Shown here piece by piece: positions 43,584 to 56,654 of a stretch of DNA of 64,000 nucleotides; positions within the stretch are counted from its first letter, which is position 1; the number at the start of each line of letters is the position of its first letter. Where the stretch lies: assembly GCA_023014335.1 (NCBI GenBank), contig JAECYW010000029.1, positions 248,001-312,000 on the forward strand. The letters are read 5' to 3'. The translations under genes were made by a program, and so were the position numbers. The DNA is from Galerina marginata (Eukaryota; Basidiomycota; Agaricomycetes; Agaricales; Galerinaceae). Below the pieces are notes generated by a model. That model searched no databases. It had not been told where the DNA came from and worked only from the letters and a program-made list of their open reading frames with translations.

Positions 43584-45506
43584 GGTGAAGATACATAGCA
43601 GCATACAGAAGCGATTATATTGACGTCCCTTTCATAGTAGTTGAATGCGGGAAATTTGTTTGTCTATTATTTCCAGATATATAAAATTGCGATTTGCTTA
43701 GGGCCAGACATCATGAGTGCCAGAGAGAAGGAGCAACGACCCCCAGTCTACAATGCTCTGTTAAATAGTCAGTTAAATAGTCACAACCCCTTCAGACATC
43801 ACCCTTATAATTAGCCACAATCAAAAATCAATCAAAGACCAAGTCCCGATTTTTACGCCTGAACCACCGAAAAAGCCCTCAAATCACTGTGCGGAATCTG
43901 TGACCCATGCTAGGCTGAGTACGACTGAGTACGGCGAAATTCGGAAAGCGGCTTAGTTGTAATGAAAGAAAGTAGCCAGAAACACACTGGCAGGTAGCGA
44001 ACTCTCGACGTTCTAGTATTACTATCTGCGCGGTTCTGATGCCAGAGGAGCAGCAATCTCCCCTTCCCGGGTTCGGCCTCCTGGTCAGTCTGGGTGCCCT
44101 CGTTCCTCTGGGCATGTTTGCTGAATAAAAAAGCAAGGTTAGAGGGTGCCTTAAATGTATTATTAGTACATGGAATGAAGACATGAAGAAGGCTTTACAT
44201 GATAAAATGAAAAAAAGCGAAAACCGAGGGTAGAGAAATGTCGGTGATGCCACTGTACAATTCCAGCAGTAAACAATAGAGTAGTAAGACACAAAGACGA
44301 ACAGAAGAGGAGAAAGACATAATATACACTACTTGACAGACTCGTTGACTGACCATTGAGGCTAGGCAACCTCCACCGCCTGAGAAAGGAGATGTTTGAA
44401 TAAGCAGAGACGAGAATGGAACTGACAAGAAGGCCGAGGGAGAAGAAATCTTCAGAGATGAGAAACAGGAAGCGAGAAGCAAAAAGGAAGAAGCGAAAAG
44501 TGCTGAAGAAAAGGCGAGCAGCGCTATGTGAAGGGAAAAACGAGATAAAAGCGAGGGCATAAGAAAAGAAAGACAAAACGCGCCTTTCGTCAACATCAGT
44601 GGACCTGCAAAGGCCGCCAGGCGCCTCCGAGTCCTGGTTAAACTCCCCAGACCCCAGACCCCAGACCCAACGCCCATCATGATTCATACCAGAATCAGGA
44701 CTCCTTCCTGCGGCCCAGCTCCGCATGGAGTAAACCGAACAGGACAACTCCAACGAATACCCCACACCAAAACCTCTGGTCCCATCCCGGTCCATTTCGA
44801 CAAACACCCGAGCTCTAGCCCTGAGGACGACTCCCGCTTCCCGCAGCTGACGAGGACGGCCGCGACGGCGATGACCTACATCTTCCTCCATACCCAACCG
44901 TAGCGGGAAGGCAAAGGCAGAGTACACACGAGAGACCATCCGACACGGGACGACGTCGTTCTCGCCTACCCTGTTGACGTCGAAGGTCGAGGGCCACGCA
45001 ACGAGCATCAAGCATCGAAAATCGAGCATTGAGCATTGGGTATTGAAGATTGAATATCGAGAAATGGCCTACCGTCAAAGCCGACTAGAAATCAGAATTG
45101 ATTCGTGGTCCGGTGTCGGGTCCCGAGCCAGAACAGGAGAAGCTGGCGCAGGCGCAAGAGCAGAGCCTGTTCTGCTGGCCGGCGCGGTCCCAGGCCCCAC
45201 TCGGGGCGCGAAAGACGAACATGAAATGAGAAACGTGACCTATGCGCGACCTACGCGCAACCTGCGCGTCGCGTGAGTTGTCCCTTTTACAGTGAATTTA
45301 AAATAACTCGGAATACGAAAACTATGCTGATTTGACTTGGATTTGACACCTACAGTGGTGCGGTACATCAACTAATGGACGGTTTCGAGCCGAGTTAGGA
45401 GGGCAAGTAAGGGAGTCCTATTTGATCTGCTTGACCTCGTCGCCAACTGTTTTCAACGCTCCACAATTCCGTTTTTGAGTATTGGCAGATACTCTATAGT
45501 ACGTCA
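43584..45506. other. Intergenic, no supported gene
   Basis: A 288-residue minus frame (44,163-45,029) is rich in F, S and L in its second half and overlaps a 161-residue frame on the same strand; it lacks family signs. 45,001-45,065 is a degenerate array of a seven-base word (GAGCATT or similar). 45,228-45,290 shares a block with 38,440-38,515. From about 45,420 the sequence is the 3' part of a tandem duplication continuing at about 48,040. Confidence 0.45.
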
Positions 45507-47438
45507 CTATTCTTCTTGAGGGTTCGAAGGATTTCCAAATAAAAGTGCACTTGGGACGCGGAGCTCTTCAGAAGCATCCATCTTCCGCTGTAGACGCGAT
45601 TTCGAGTTGAATCTAAGGGCATTGAGCATCTTGTGACGGAGGAATTTGGGAGGATGAGTACTCACAACCCCAGTATGGAATTGGTGTATACTTGCGAAGC
45701 ATTAGTATCGCTGTATAGGCCATCGGCTTATAGAAAAACGCTCACAGCTCGGAATAGAGAATTCAACTGCGAAATAAAGCACGGAAGACGGGTATAATGC
45801 ATACTGCGGTGAATGCAGGTATAATCGACCTCTTTAGCCGGCATAAAGAGGAAATATACGTACCAGTGCAATTATTAGGATTTTAGGTACCCTGGTGTTA
45901 TGAGAGATTTTTAAGTCAGGATGCTTCAGGTAAAATCTTTGGAGATAGCTCACACGGTTAACATCCCCGTTCCAACGAAAAATAGTACAAGGTGATTGAC
46001 GACTTTTCCGCTCCTACTGGATGCACATGTCGTAAAAGCTCGGCGTCGACCTATCCAGGGTACTCACCTATTGCTCACGGTTCTGGAGGCGGTGCTGAAG
46101 AGAACAAAGGATATAATGGCAGAAATGACACAGTCAATGGCTGAAGCTGAAACGAGAGTCACATAGATGACCCGCTGAGAGAGGATAGTGTGAAAGTTCA
46201 AGTTAACCTTCTCATTCCAAGTCTGTGAAGCGTACACACCTCGAACGCCTTGGAGAAATTAAAAATGTTCCTAATTTGTTCTCTGGACAAGCGTCATGTG
46301 AGCATTATAATCTTTTATTTGCAAACGGACTGACAAGTGTGACAAAAATGCTGGAGGTATGTTAGTATAGGTTGCGTGCATCCACCTCTTGTTAAAGAGA
46401 CCAACCAACGCCAACGCCTGGGAAGTTATTGGGGTTAAGTCATTGAGCAATTTTGAAAAGGACTGACCAATCGCGTAAAGAAAGGTGAAGGCAGAAATCG
46501 ACTACATCAAGCAAGTCGATAAGTTTTCACTTTGACGCCTGCGTTTTAGGGCACACCTTGAGGACCCTAGCAAGCCGTCTTTTTAGGGCTATGTTACCAG
46601 CCACTGTAGAGTACAATAGTCGTCAGTTTGAGCCAAGGTAGCAGGTGAAGCCATTTGGCTCACAGATCCAAACAAGGTGGAGATAAAAGCTATACGACGG
46701 TAAGCATTGACAACACAGAAAATGAGGCCATATGCGCTCACCTTTTGACTAGGAGTACAAGTACTATCTTGATTTCATAGATTAGCGCGAACATTTGTTC
46801 AGAAAACTGATTCATACATTAATCGAGGCGAGTACCTATGAAGGGTCAGCGAAACAGTGATAAGATCTTTTTAGGAGTAGTCGGAGCGAATCGAAAACTA
46901 ACCTTCAAGCACCTGCATAGAGGAAGTGAAAGCATCGTCAGTCTTTGATTCCATCCTAAAACAAGCAAGTGGGACGTGCCAGACCATGTCGGTTCGGGTA
47001 TTTTCTGACGAAGGCAATAGAGACGAATACATCATTTTTGCTGAGATTGCAAAATGGATACATTCAAGGGAGCTATCGGCATAATGATCAGTGCATTGAT
47101 TGACGGCAAGTGTAGATGAACAACGGCCTGCTTACCAGACTGCCATGATCTACGACAACAGGCGGCATATGAGCTGTAGGCGGGGACAAAATCGTTGTCG
47201 TGACTCGCCGTTAACTTTCTTGTTCTCGGATCTTTGACGTAGTTCGTAAAGTATTGATATGCCTGGAGAATAACCATGCCAAATAATCTGCGGGTACTGC
47301 GTAGTAAGATACGACAATCAGGTTGAAAATTTGAATGTACACTCACACGGACTTGATAATGAACCCAAAGAGAAGAGCGCGACTGTTTACAGAGCGCATC
47401 AAGTCTCCCCAGGGAGTTGGATCCAGGGACATGGTCAT
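45507..47438 (-). CDS. DUF6534-type multi-pass membrane protein, tandem copy A
   Basis: Minus-strand gene of about ten short exons. Recognised pieces in order: MSLDPTPWGDLMRSVNSRAL, then LFGMVILQAYQYFTNYVKD with RTRKLT, SLECIHFAISAKMM, SEQMFALIYEIKIVLVLLVKR, AFISTLFGSVSQ, QRVIYVTLVSASAIDCVISA, VVNHLVLFFVGTGML, VPKILIIAL, YTNSILG and MLNALRFNSKSR. This order (about seven hydrophobic helices, an AIDCVISA block and a NS-x-L-x-MLN end) matches the basidiomycete DUF6534 membrane family. One intron after KLT appears to be GC-AG (GCGAGT). The exact exon borders of two or three small exons are not settled. The neighbouring copy B has the same structure, and frames are kept in both, so I think it is functional. 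Function unknown; plasma-membrane location is inferred. Confidence 0.7.
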
Positions 47439-48106
47439 TGCGAATTCTAGTAAGAGGGGGACTCGGAGTGCTGGTAAGATAGATGGGACGAGATAACAAA
47501 ACACGATTCAACTGGTGTATGTTCTCTCCTTTTTGTACTGGAATGGCGTCCCATCTGATCATCGAGATAGAACCTCACCAACCTGCAATAGTAAGTAAAC
47601 CTGAAGCCGAGGCACAATCTGCTCGAGACGGTAAGACGTTCAGTGGCTTCTCCGAGTCCGATGTCAGTACCATTTCGATCAATCCGGGCGTGTGGACGGA
47701 TGATTACATAAATTTTCCGTGGAACCAATCGGCTGGGTCGAAGCCGCGCATGCGGATTCGTGGACAATACTCTCATTCGGCCTGGCTGCTCCCAGCTGCC
47801 CCCTGAACTCGTGCAAATGGAAAACCTCAGATTCAAGTTGAACGAGACTTCCTGGGACTTATCTTGGTTCCTTGGTACCGAGAGACTGAATTAACTGACG
47901 CGCGTCGTTGACGCGTCATGGACAAAAGGCCTTCACATTCTACTGGTCGTCACTGAACGCACCCATTTTAAGTAAAATCGTTGATCAAGGTATAATATAC
48001 GTAGCGGAGACACGCCTCAAGTTCGAGCTAGTAACGGAGGTTGTTTATTTCCGCCGCTCGTCGCCAACTGTTTCCTACACTTCACAATCCCTTCATTACA
48101 TGTTCG
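47439..48106. other. Intergenic between tandem copies
   Basis: Frames overlapping on both strands have no domain. It contains the promoter of copy A and the 3' flank of copy B. Confidence 0.4.
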
Positions 48107-50070
48107 CTACTGTTCATCTTGAGGGCTCGAAGGATCTCCAAATAGAAGTGCACTTGGGACACGGAGCTCTACAGAAGCATCCATCTTCTGCTGTAGACGC
48201 GATTTCGAGTTGAATCTAATGGCGTTGAGAATCGTGTGGCGGAGAGATTGAAGAGGATGAGTACTCACAACCCTAGTATGGAGTTGGCGTATACTGTCGA
48301 CGCGTTAGTATCGCGGCGGGATGCATCAACTTATAGAAAAGCGCTCACGGCTCGGTACAGAGAATTCAACAGCGAGATAAAGCACCGAAGACGGGTTTGA
48401 TGCATACTGCAGTGATGCAGATAAATCAGTTTAGCTGTCATAAAGAAGAAACACACGTACCAGTGCAATTATTAGGATTTTAGATATGCTGGCAATATAA
48501 CGGGAACCTTTGAGTCTCGATATTAAGTTAAAATCTTTATGAGCCTGCTTACGCATTTATCATCCCTGTTCCAACGAAAAATAGCACAAGGTCATTGACG
48601 ACATTTCGGCTCCTACTGGATGAGTATTCATACCTTCGAAATCTGGGTGGGATCTAGCCAAGGGACTCACCTCTCGCTCCCGGTCCTGGAGGCGGCGTTG
48701 AAGAGAACGAAGGACATAATGGCAGAAATGACACAGTCAACGGCTGCACCTACACTGGCGGAAATATAAATGATGTGCTGAGAGATGGTAGTAAGGAGGT
48801 TAGCTATCTCATCTCGAGTTTGTGAGGTGCACTTCAAACGTACCTCGAGCACTTTGGAGAACATAAAAATGTTCTCGGTTCTTGCCCTGGAAAACCGTTA
48901 TATGGGATTGGATGGGGCCATGAATTTTTAAACGGACTGACAGGTATGCCAAAAGTGCTTGGAGTTGCGTATGTCAGTATGCATTGCATTCATCAACCTC
49001 AGTGGTTAAAGTGACCAACCGACGCCAACGCCTGAGATTTTATTGGGGTTAAGTCATTGATTATTGCGAAAAGGACTGACCAATGAGATAAAGGAAGGTC
49101 AAGACAGAAATTGACTACATTGAGTAATTTATAAGTCTTTTGCTTTGTCACTCGCCATCAAACTCGAGCTGACCTTGAGCACCCTAACACACTTTCTGTT
49201 TAGGGTTATGTTATTCGCCACTTTTAAGTACGTAGTCGTCAGTTTATGCCAGGCCATTAGTATGTGAAACCTTTTTGCTCACAGATCCAAACGAGGTAGA
49301 GATAGAAGCTATATTATTACGATGGTGAGCATTTAAGAACCGTGAAAAATCAAGGCGTACACGCTAACCTTTTGACAAGACCGAGTATTACTGTCTTTAT
49401 TACAGAGAATTAGCTCAAGTTCTTGTTCAGAGGACTGACTTCAGACCTTAACCGTGGTGAGAACCTGGGAAGAATCAACGAAACGGTGATAAGATCTCTT
49501 TGGAGTGATTAGCAGCGCATCGAAGACTAACCTTCATGCACCTGCATAGAAAGGGGTAAAAGTCATCAGTCCTGGATTCCATCCTAAAATAAGCAGGTGG
49601 GACATGCCAGACAATATTGGCGCTCGCATCGTCTGACGAAGGCAATAGAAACGAATAGATCATTTTTGCCGAGAATGCAAAATGGATACATTCAAGGGAG
49701 CTATCGGAATAATGGAAAATAACGGTTAGTGTATTGATTGACGACAAGTGTCGCTGAATAACGGTCTCCTTACCAGACTACCATAATCTAAGATAACGAG
49801 CCACGTATGAGCTGTAGGCAAGGAAAAATTCACTTCCGTGACTGGCCGTTAACTTCCTCGTTCTCGAATCGTTGACGTAGTTCCTAAAGTATTGATACGC
49901 TTGAAGAATAGTCATGCCAAATAATCTGTAGGTTCTCCGTAAGTAAAACACGACAATCAGGTTAAACTGATCTACGCTCACATAGATTTGATGACGAATC
50001 CGAAGAGGGGCGCACGAATATCCGCAGAGCCGGTCAAGGATTTGAGGGACATATTTGGCGCAAATTCCAT
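48107..50070 (-). CDS. DUF6534-type multi-pass membrane protein, tandem copy B
   Basis: Same exon order as copy A. Pieces: MEFAPNMSLKSLTGSADIRA, then PLFGFVIKSI, LFGMTILQAYQYFRNYVND, RTRKLT, IMVVCSLECIHFAFSAKMIY, ANIVWHVPPAYF, FSKVLEV, QHIIYISASVGAAVDCVISA and FNAASRTGSER, VVNDLVLFFVGTGM, VYANSILG and a tail ending DPSSPQDEQ. Substitutions relative to copy A often keep the residue class, which supports purifying selection. The intron after KLT starts GCCAGT (GC-AG). Small exons in the middle are not fully resolved. Likely plasma-membrane protein of unknown function. Confidence 0.7.
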
Positions 50071-51106
50071 GCTCGAAATCAGCGAAAGTGGAGCAAGAGG
50101 GGGAGAGATAACGAATAGCGATTCATTCGCAATGTCACGGTTTTTTTTTGTTTTTGTACTCGAATGGCGGCCCATCTGAACACACATAACCATTCTGTCA
50201 ACAGCAAAGCTAGTCAACCTTAAGCCGGGCGCAATCCGTTCAAGACGGTAAGGCTGCAGTGGCTATCCGACAGGACTGTACCACTTCGATCAATTCGGCG
50301 AGTTGGATGGATGGATGGAAGAGTTTTAACCGGCTCGGTCTCTATGCGAAAGATTGCTGGCTTGCAATTACATAATCTTTCCAGGAACCAACCCGGGTGC
50401 AGAACTCTGCCTTCCACCCTCTTCCACCTCAATGATCTCGGGTATTACTTCCATTCACGGCGGATCAGGACGAACACGCCTCTCCACTCACTCGAAGATG
50501 CGAACGCAGAGTCGTTGACAATGCTCTCACTCGGCCTGGCTGCTTCCAGCTGCCTGGCGCTCGGATAATGGGAAACCCGGATGCAAAGTCTGCCTGGTGC
50601 GAGTCTGACGAGTTTAAGGCAAACGTAAATAAAGCTGAAGTTCTCTTATGTTCTCCGCACTAGACTATTACCGTGCCGAATGTCTCAAAGACAGGCCGGA
50701 ATGCTGGACAGCATCGTATGGATGGCAAACGAGCAATAGACAACAATCAAGCCAACTCCTGACATTTGACGCACTCGCCATCACAGCTTGGTACAGCTGG
50801 TAACGAAATGCCTGGGAGTGAAATCCACAAATTCAACGACTCCAGCAGTTTCCTTGTGCCTCCGCTCCGAGAATAGGTTCTTCTGGGAACATATCATGGC
50901 GTTGACAATCGTTCGACGAATTTCTTCCTTCTTCATGTGAGTGTATACCCTTGTGACGCTCTCTTCAGCCTACTGACGACAAAAATACTCTAGCAGACTT
51001 CGTCGTCAGGTTTCTATTCTATCGATCCACGCTCTGCTATTTAAGATGGTTCCCGGGGAGTTTGTCCTACGACCGGAAATATTCCCTCTTGTCAGTTCTT
51101 AGACCC
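50071..51106. other. Intergenic, upstream of copy B and of the esterase
   Basis: About 50,071-50,580 corresponds to the flank of copy A (part of the tandem duplication). After that no repeat or gene is recognised; the esterase promoter should lie just before 51,107. Confidence 0.4.
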
Positions 51107-53525
51107 ATGCTTCCAGTTGCTGAATTATTGATCTGGTTTGCAATCTCAACGTCGGTCTCGGTGGCTGCAAGTGCACTAGCAGGAGCCTCCGTGAAACTTG
51201 ATTCCGGCACTTTCACTGGGATTTCCGCCGGAGGAGTGTCACAGTTTTTAGGTATACCTTATGCTCAGCCTCCGTAAGTCAATTGACCTATCTCTTTTTA
51301 CACACCGTCATTCAAGTCTCTTCACAGCGTAGGAGATCTCAGGCTCCGACTTCCCCTACCCAACCTGCCATATAATGGTACCCATTTAGCCACCAGTTTT
51401 GGGCTAGCATGCCCACAACAGAACACTGGCTTGCCCTTACCGCCTAGCCTGGCTGCCGAAACCATTGATATGATTACCAACCTTGGTATCAATGCCATCT
51501 TTCCTTTTTCCGAAGATTGTAAGATTTTCCTGTTCGCAAACTCGTTTTCTTTTTAAATCGTTGATTTTATTGATAGGCTTAAATATCAATGTTATCACCC
51601 CTTCCACTGCGACTTCAAAATCAAAGTTACCCGTAGTTCTGGTGAGTTAGCGTTGAGCGTTAAAGTACAATCGCCCTACGTTGACATTCTGAGCGTTTAG
51701 TGGATATACGGAGGTAATATATTTGCCAATCGGCCTTTGCTATCGATTTATACCTTTCCGTTTTCTCAAAATAGGTGGTTTCGAACGGGGCACGGCGTCC
51801 TTTCCTCTGTGAGCCACAGCTACTCAATTTGGATGAGGTATAATCACTAAATGCAACCCAGTTACGATGGACCCTTGATTGTCGAACGTTCTATCGAGCT
51901 CGGGATGCCCATAATATTCGCAAGCGTCGACTACAGGTACGTTTCTTAACCACAGAAACCACGATATTTATTGAATCGAAGTGGAGACTGACAGGTTGGT
52001 CGTGCATTCTTGAAGAAATTTTCGAATCTGAATAAGCCAGGTTTCGGATTCTTGGCGAGCAAGGAGGTCAAGGCGGCTGGCGTGGGTAACTTGGGTCTAC
52101 AAGATCGTGAAGGGGTACTCTTACGGATTGTTCGACTTGGTCTAACCAGTTATTACAGAACGTCAAGCAATGCGATGGATTCAAAAATACATCAGCGCTT
52201 TTGGCGGAGACCCGACGAAAGTTACTATGTAAGTCAGCCGCTCTCCCTGGTATCTACACGGTTGTTCAGACCTTCATTAGATGGGGCGAATCCGCAGGCG
52301 CTATTTCCGTGTCTCTTCACATGGTTGCAAATGGAGGAAACAACGAAGGTCTTTTCCGTGCAGCTTTCATGCAATCTGGTTCGCCGCTGCCGTTCGGTGA
52401 TATCACGGAAGGGCAGCCCCACTACGACGCTCTCGTTGAAGAGACTGGTTGCACGGGTTCAGCGGATACCTTAGAATGTCTACGCGCGCTGCCTTTTGAC
52501 ACCCTTAAGGCTGCAGTCGACAAATCCCCGGGTATATTCGATTTCCAGGTAAGTGCCCATATCAAACCCTTGCACTTATTTTGACGGGTATTTTTTTTTA
52601 GTCGTTGAACTTAGCATGGCCGCCTCGAGCAGATGGAGTCTTCTTGACCGACCATCCCCAGAAACTCGTTCAACAGGGCATCATCGCGAACGTTCCTTTC
52701 GTCAGCGGTATGATCCAATACTGATCTTTTATACTTATAGAGATATTCAACGATTATACTAGGAGACTGCGATGATGAAGGGACTTTGTTTTCGCTTTCC
52801 ACCTTGAATGTCACGTAAGTACGGATAAAGTCTCCAATGGTTGCAAACTTATCCACCCACACAGGACCGACGCCGAATTTAAAGACTACGTTCAAAATAC
52901 GTTGCTACAAGGAATTGGCATAACCGACGCGGAAGCCAGTCAAATCGCTTCACTCTATCCGTCGGATCTGACCCAAGGTTCCCCTTTTGATACTGGGATA
53001 ACCGATGCTCTTTCCCCTCAGTACAAGCGTCTGGCTGCTTTCCAAGGAGATTTAACGTTCCAAGCTCCACGAAGATTCCTGCTACAAAATCGTGCCGGAA
53101 AACAAACGGCATTTGCTTTCCGTAAGCTCTTTATTTTCGTCTCTATCACTCGAATGGCTAACCGATTGACTACAGTCAGTAAGCGGTTTAAGACACTTCC
53201 TATCCTAGGAGCGGTGAGGCTGCCTATGTTACCTAGTACTAGACGTTTTTATCTCACAAACATTCTTCCTCTCTTTTTGCAGATGCATGTCACCGATCTG
53301 CTTAACGTCTACGGCGGTGAAGAACTTGCAAACTACCTCATCCGTTTTGTTACGACTCTAAATCCCAACGGATTTGGAAACGTTTTGTGGCCACAGTATA
53401 CTCCAAACTCTCCCCAAATGTTAACATTCTTGGACGGATTCATTCCGACGACCCTTACGACGGACAACTTTAGGCAAGCACAGTTGACGTTTTTGAACAA
53501 TTTGACGCTGTTCCACCCTTTGTAA
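51107..53525 (+). CDS. Type-B carboxylesterase/lipase, secreted
   Basis: About a dozen exons with GT-AG introns. The protein begins with a hydrophobic signal-like segment (MLPVAELLIWFAISTSVSVA). Landmarks in order: FLGIPYAQPP, a CPQQNTGLPLP block, CLNINVITP, WIYGGGFERG (oxyanion hole), FGFLASKEVKAAG, GNLGLQD, KVTIWGESAGAISVSLH (nucleophile Ser), CDDEGTLFS (acid Glu), and AMHVTDLLNVYG (His). The catalytic triad is therefore complete. The C-terminal part (PNGFGNVLWPQY) is typical of Candida-rugosa-like fungal lipases. Total length is about 540-550 residues, the usual size. It likely hydrolyses carboxylic or fatty-acid esters outside the cell; the substrate cannot be told. The intron between DYR and FGFLA has a weak donor, so one border is uncertain. 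Confidence 0.93.
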
Positions 53526-55769
53526 TCTAAATAGAAGAAGTAAATGGTACTTGAAACTTTTCCGTGAACTTTCAACCTGTTTGGAAGTATCAAACAATTC
53601 GGACACGGGAATAGAACGAGCTGTCGCGGTCAAGTCACAGTGGCGGTAAAAAATCATATCCGCTGGGGCAGAACGATAGCCTAAGTACCTCAATCCACGA
53701 GAGATCCGACGTTCCTTCCTAATCCTACCAATTCTGTAAAATGTGAAGATGCGATTTTGGATAATGCAGATGAGTACCATACTTTACAGATCTAGATCTT
53801 CTAACAACTTTAGGTCCTGTATTTATTTTGCTTTATACCGTTCCCAAGCCAGCGGTGCCTGGATTAAAGGAATAGGCGTCGACAAGAGCATATTCCAGAA
53901 GTTGTTCAAGATACGCCATTGCCAATCAATACACGTCTATGACGCCGATCACGAACGCTTCTTCCGTGGCCACTTCTCGAGCGCTAAGCATGAAACAACA
54001 GGCAATGACCCTATTATTGTGCATAAATTGATTCTAATGAGAGTAAATTCATTATGCACAATAGCGTCTGAGCCAGAGTTATGCATGACGATGCACAATG
54101 CGAGAGGTAGCGGCTGTGCAATTTATACAGATGAGACTCGCCTCATAAATAATGCATAAATCTACAAGAATGCCTAATAGAGAGGACAGATAAGATCTCG
54201 GGAAGCGTCTAAGCGGTTTACAAGATCCCTGATCTTACCCTGATGGAGATTGACTATAGTTACCAGTGCACAATGCTCCTCACGGCGATCAAATTCCCAA
54301 GACGTCGTGAGGAACGGTGACCAGCAGACCGCATCATTGTTTGAAACGACGCCAGCGATGGGTTCGGTTACCCGGTCCGCACACTGCCTGCCAGTATGCG
54401 ACTCGTATGTGACCGTCGCGATCGCCGTCGGATGCGGTGCGCACAGCACCATCTCACAGGGCGCGCCTGCTTATTTTAAACGCCATACATTGCCTCCTTT
54501 CTCACACTGCATGGGCAATATTAGTATGGATAAGCCGGGTTCCTGTTGGAATTTGGTCCGGATGGTGGAAGGTATACAGACAAGAACGAAAGACAATGTT
54601 TAATAGTCCTACAGTCATGAGATATGATTCCTTGGATAAACTGAAAAGTGGCTTCGAGCTCCATCTTATCAAGTTCTCAGAGTAAGATCATGGCATAGCT
54701 TGAACTTTAGGTAACTGCAAACTATTGTTCATCGCATTAAATGAAACAAACACCTAAATTCTACTCGAGTAATGGCTAAATCGTATACAAAATAACCGTA
54801 TCCAATTTTCCCAACATTTCAGAGCCTGAGGCACGTTCATCGGTCTAATATTATGATAATGGGTTGTATTTACAGACTGAACTTTGTAGAAGAGCCATCT
54901 CTCCGGGTTGGCCAATGATCGTGCTAAAATCCGCCATGCACTGGGCGCATTGTGTAGGTAAAACAATAATTAGACTTTTCCATTCTTGAATGTAGGGTTT
55001 ATATACCTATGTACATGTTTTCTAGAAGGTACTACATGAAAGAAAATTATTCACTAGAAAGTTCCTGTATGTACAAGCGAGTGAGCAAATAATTAATCTA
55101 CAATGTTCGCGAATAAGCGCCGGCCAAATTTGGCGCCGGTACTGATTGGCTCGGAGATTGCCTTGTCCGTCAATCTATGCCCACGCAATGGACCAATAGC
55201 GAGACCTGTGAGGCTCAAATAAGTCTAAGAGACATTGTGATTGACTGGCTTCCTTGAGACACGTGCAAGGCTTCAGATTTCCGGCCTCTCCAGGCCAATT
55301 ATGCAACTATTTCGGGTGCGGGGTTTCCTAAACGATTGTCCCGCTGCGCCGCTTGTTAGCTCAAAGCGTTAACAATGACCGCAGGTCTTCACCTTTTGTT
55401 GATAGAACTGGTAGTATTATTTTCTCAACCTCTACTAGTCCAATCTGCACGAGAATTCTGCGCTACAGTCTCGTAGATTAGACCAGATTGTGCCCCCTCT
55501 CTCGGACCAATTAGGATATGCCGTCGGGAGTCGGGACCAGGCACATTTTAATAATAGCATTGAGCACGCGGTACGGAGGCATTATCAAATTCATGAAGGC
55601 GTTTCCATTTAAAGCAGACCTCTCGTTAGAATAGAATTACCCATGCTAACCGACTCTAATTGAGAGCCCACTGTGCATAATGAATTGATTCTAATTAGAG
55701 TTGAATTATGCACAAGGGGGACAACACTAGGTGGAAACAATTGAGGAATGATTTCCAGTTCAATCAAAT
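53526..55769. other. Intergenic with two related palindromes
   Basis: No gene supported. Imperfect palindromes of about 41-45 bp sharing ATTGATTCTAAT and flanked by GTGCATAA/TTATGCAC lie at 54,018-54,062 and 55,673-55,713. Frames such as 53,743-54,159 and 54,250-54,603 have no recognisable domain. 55,120-55,140 has a palindromic GGCGCC-flanked word. Confidence 0.5.
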
Positions 55770-56048
55770 TCACGTACTTCTTAAATTATTCTTGTATTCC
55801 CTGGCTTTCGTTCTCATCTTCATTCTTTGCTTCCGTCTTGTGGCAGTTCGTACGTTCGTAATAGGCTCCCATATCCGATCTCTGCAATCGCCTTCGGATC
55901 CAAAACGCAACAAATGTTCCTGGAGATAGTCGGCACACTCTTCGGTGTGAAAGTGCACGCGCCGCCGATGCTTAGAGGGCTTTGAATGGATGCTAAATTC
56001 TGAGACAGCCTCTGTAAGGCTTTGGAGATCATCAGTTCTCGCAGGCAT
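55770..56048 (-). CDS. Small basic hypothetical protein
   Basis: An intronless 92-residue frame on the minus strand from the ATG at 56,048 (the frame is open further upstream to 56,144). It is polar and basic, with an HFHTEECADYLQEHLL stretch and a basic K/R-rich end. Upstream is a region free of other genes. No family recognised, and it could be spurious; the frame overlaps a second frame on the same strand. Confidence 0.35.
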   Translation of the reverse strand: MPARTDDLQSLTEAVSEFSIHSKPSKHRRRVHFHTEECADYLQEHLLRFGSEGDCRDRIWEPITNVRTATRRKQRMKMRTKAREYKNNLRST

Positions 56049-56654
56049 GATTGACAGGCTAGTCGTTTTTGACAATGATGGTTTCTGAGGAAAGGCAAGG
56101 TAATGAAAACTGGGACGAATGGGTTGATGTTCAGTGTATAACATGGCTGAGTAGTATGGAGGAAGGAAGAAAAAATGGTTGAGTGGTCCAGGCGTAGGAT
56201 CGATGGGTCTTAAATGAACAAGGGCGACTCATGTCGTAACGCGATGACTCCCCTTGTCATACCCGGCTGGTTGCGTTCGTAACAGCACATAAACCACCTC
56301 GAATCTCGTTATTGTTTGCTTATTGTCTACTCGCCCCAACACTGCCCTTCAAATTACCTCATACCAACGGTATCGTAATTTGGTCGGAAATCCCTTTCAT
56401 AGAATGGATCGATGACCATCCGGACCAGATGGTAGTTATAATTAGACAAGGGCTATGCTATCTGCGGAACGGATTTCCTATCCCGACGCTCATTCGCTAT
56501 GCTTGCCCAGGTTCACGCAACGTTCGAGTTCTCGTACTGTAGCTTTTCGAAAAGGCTTATTGGTCAGGTAAGTACCATGTTTGAAATCAGGTGAAATACA
56601 TACAAAAAAGAGGAGTCAATATACATAAATTACATATTCGAATAAGGGAAGCAG
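56049..56654. other. Intergenic
   Basis: A 76-residue plus frame (56,312-56,542) has a plausible start but no domain. Nothing else seen. Confidence 0.35.

Noticed and set aside
44163..45029. 288-residue minus-strand open frame
   Set aside because: Biased composition (F, S, L), no domain, overlaps another frame on the same strand, and part of it lies in GA-rich sequence whose complement is naturally free of stops.
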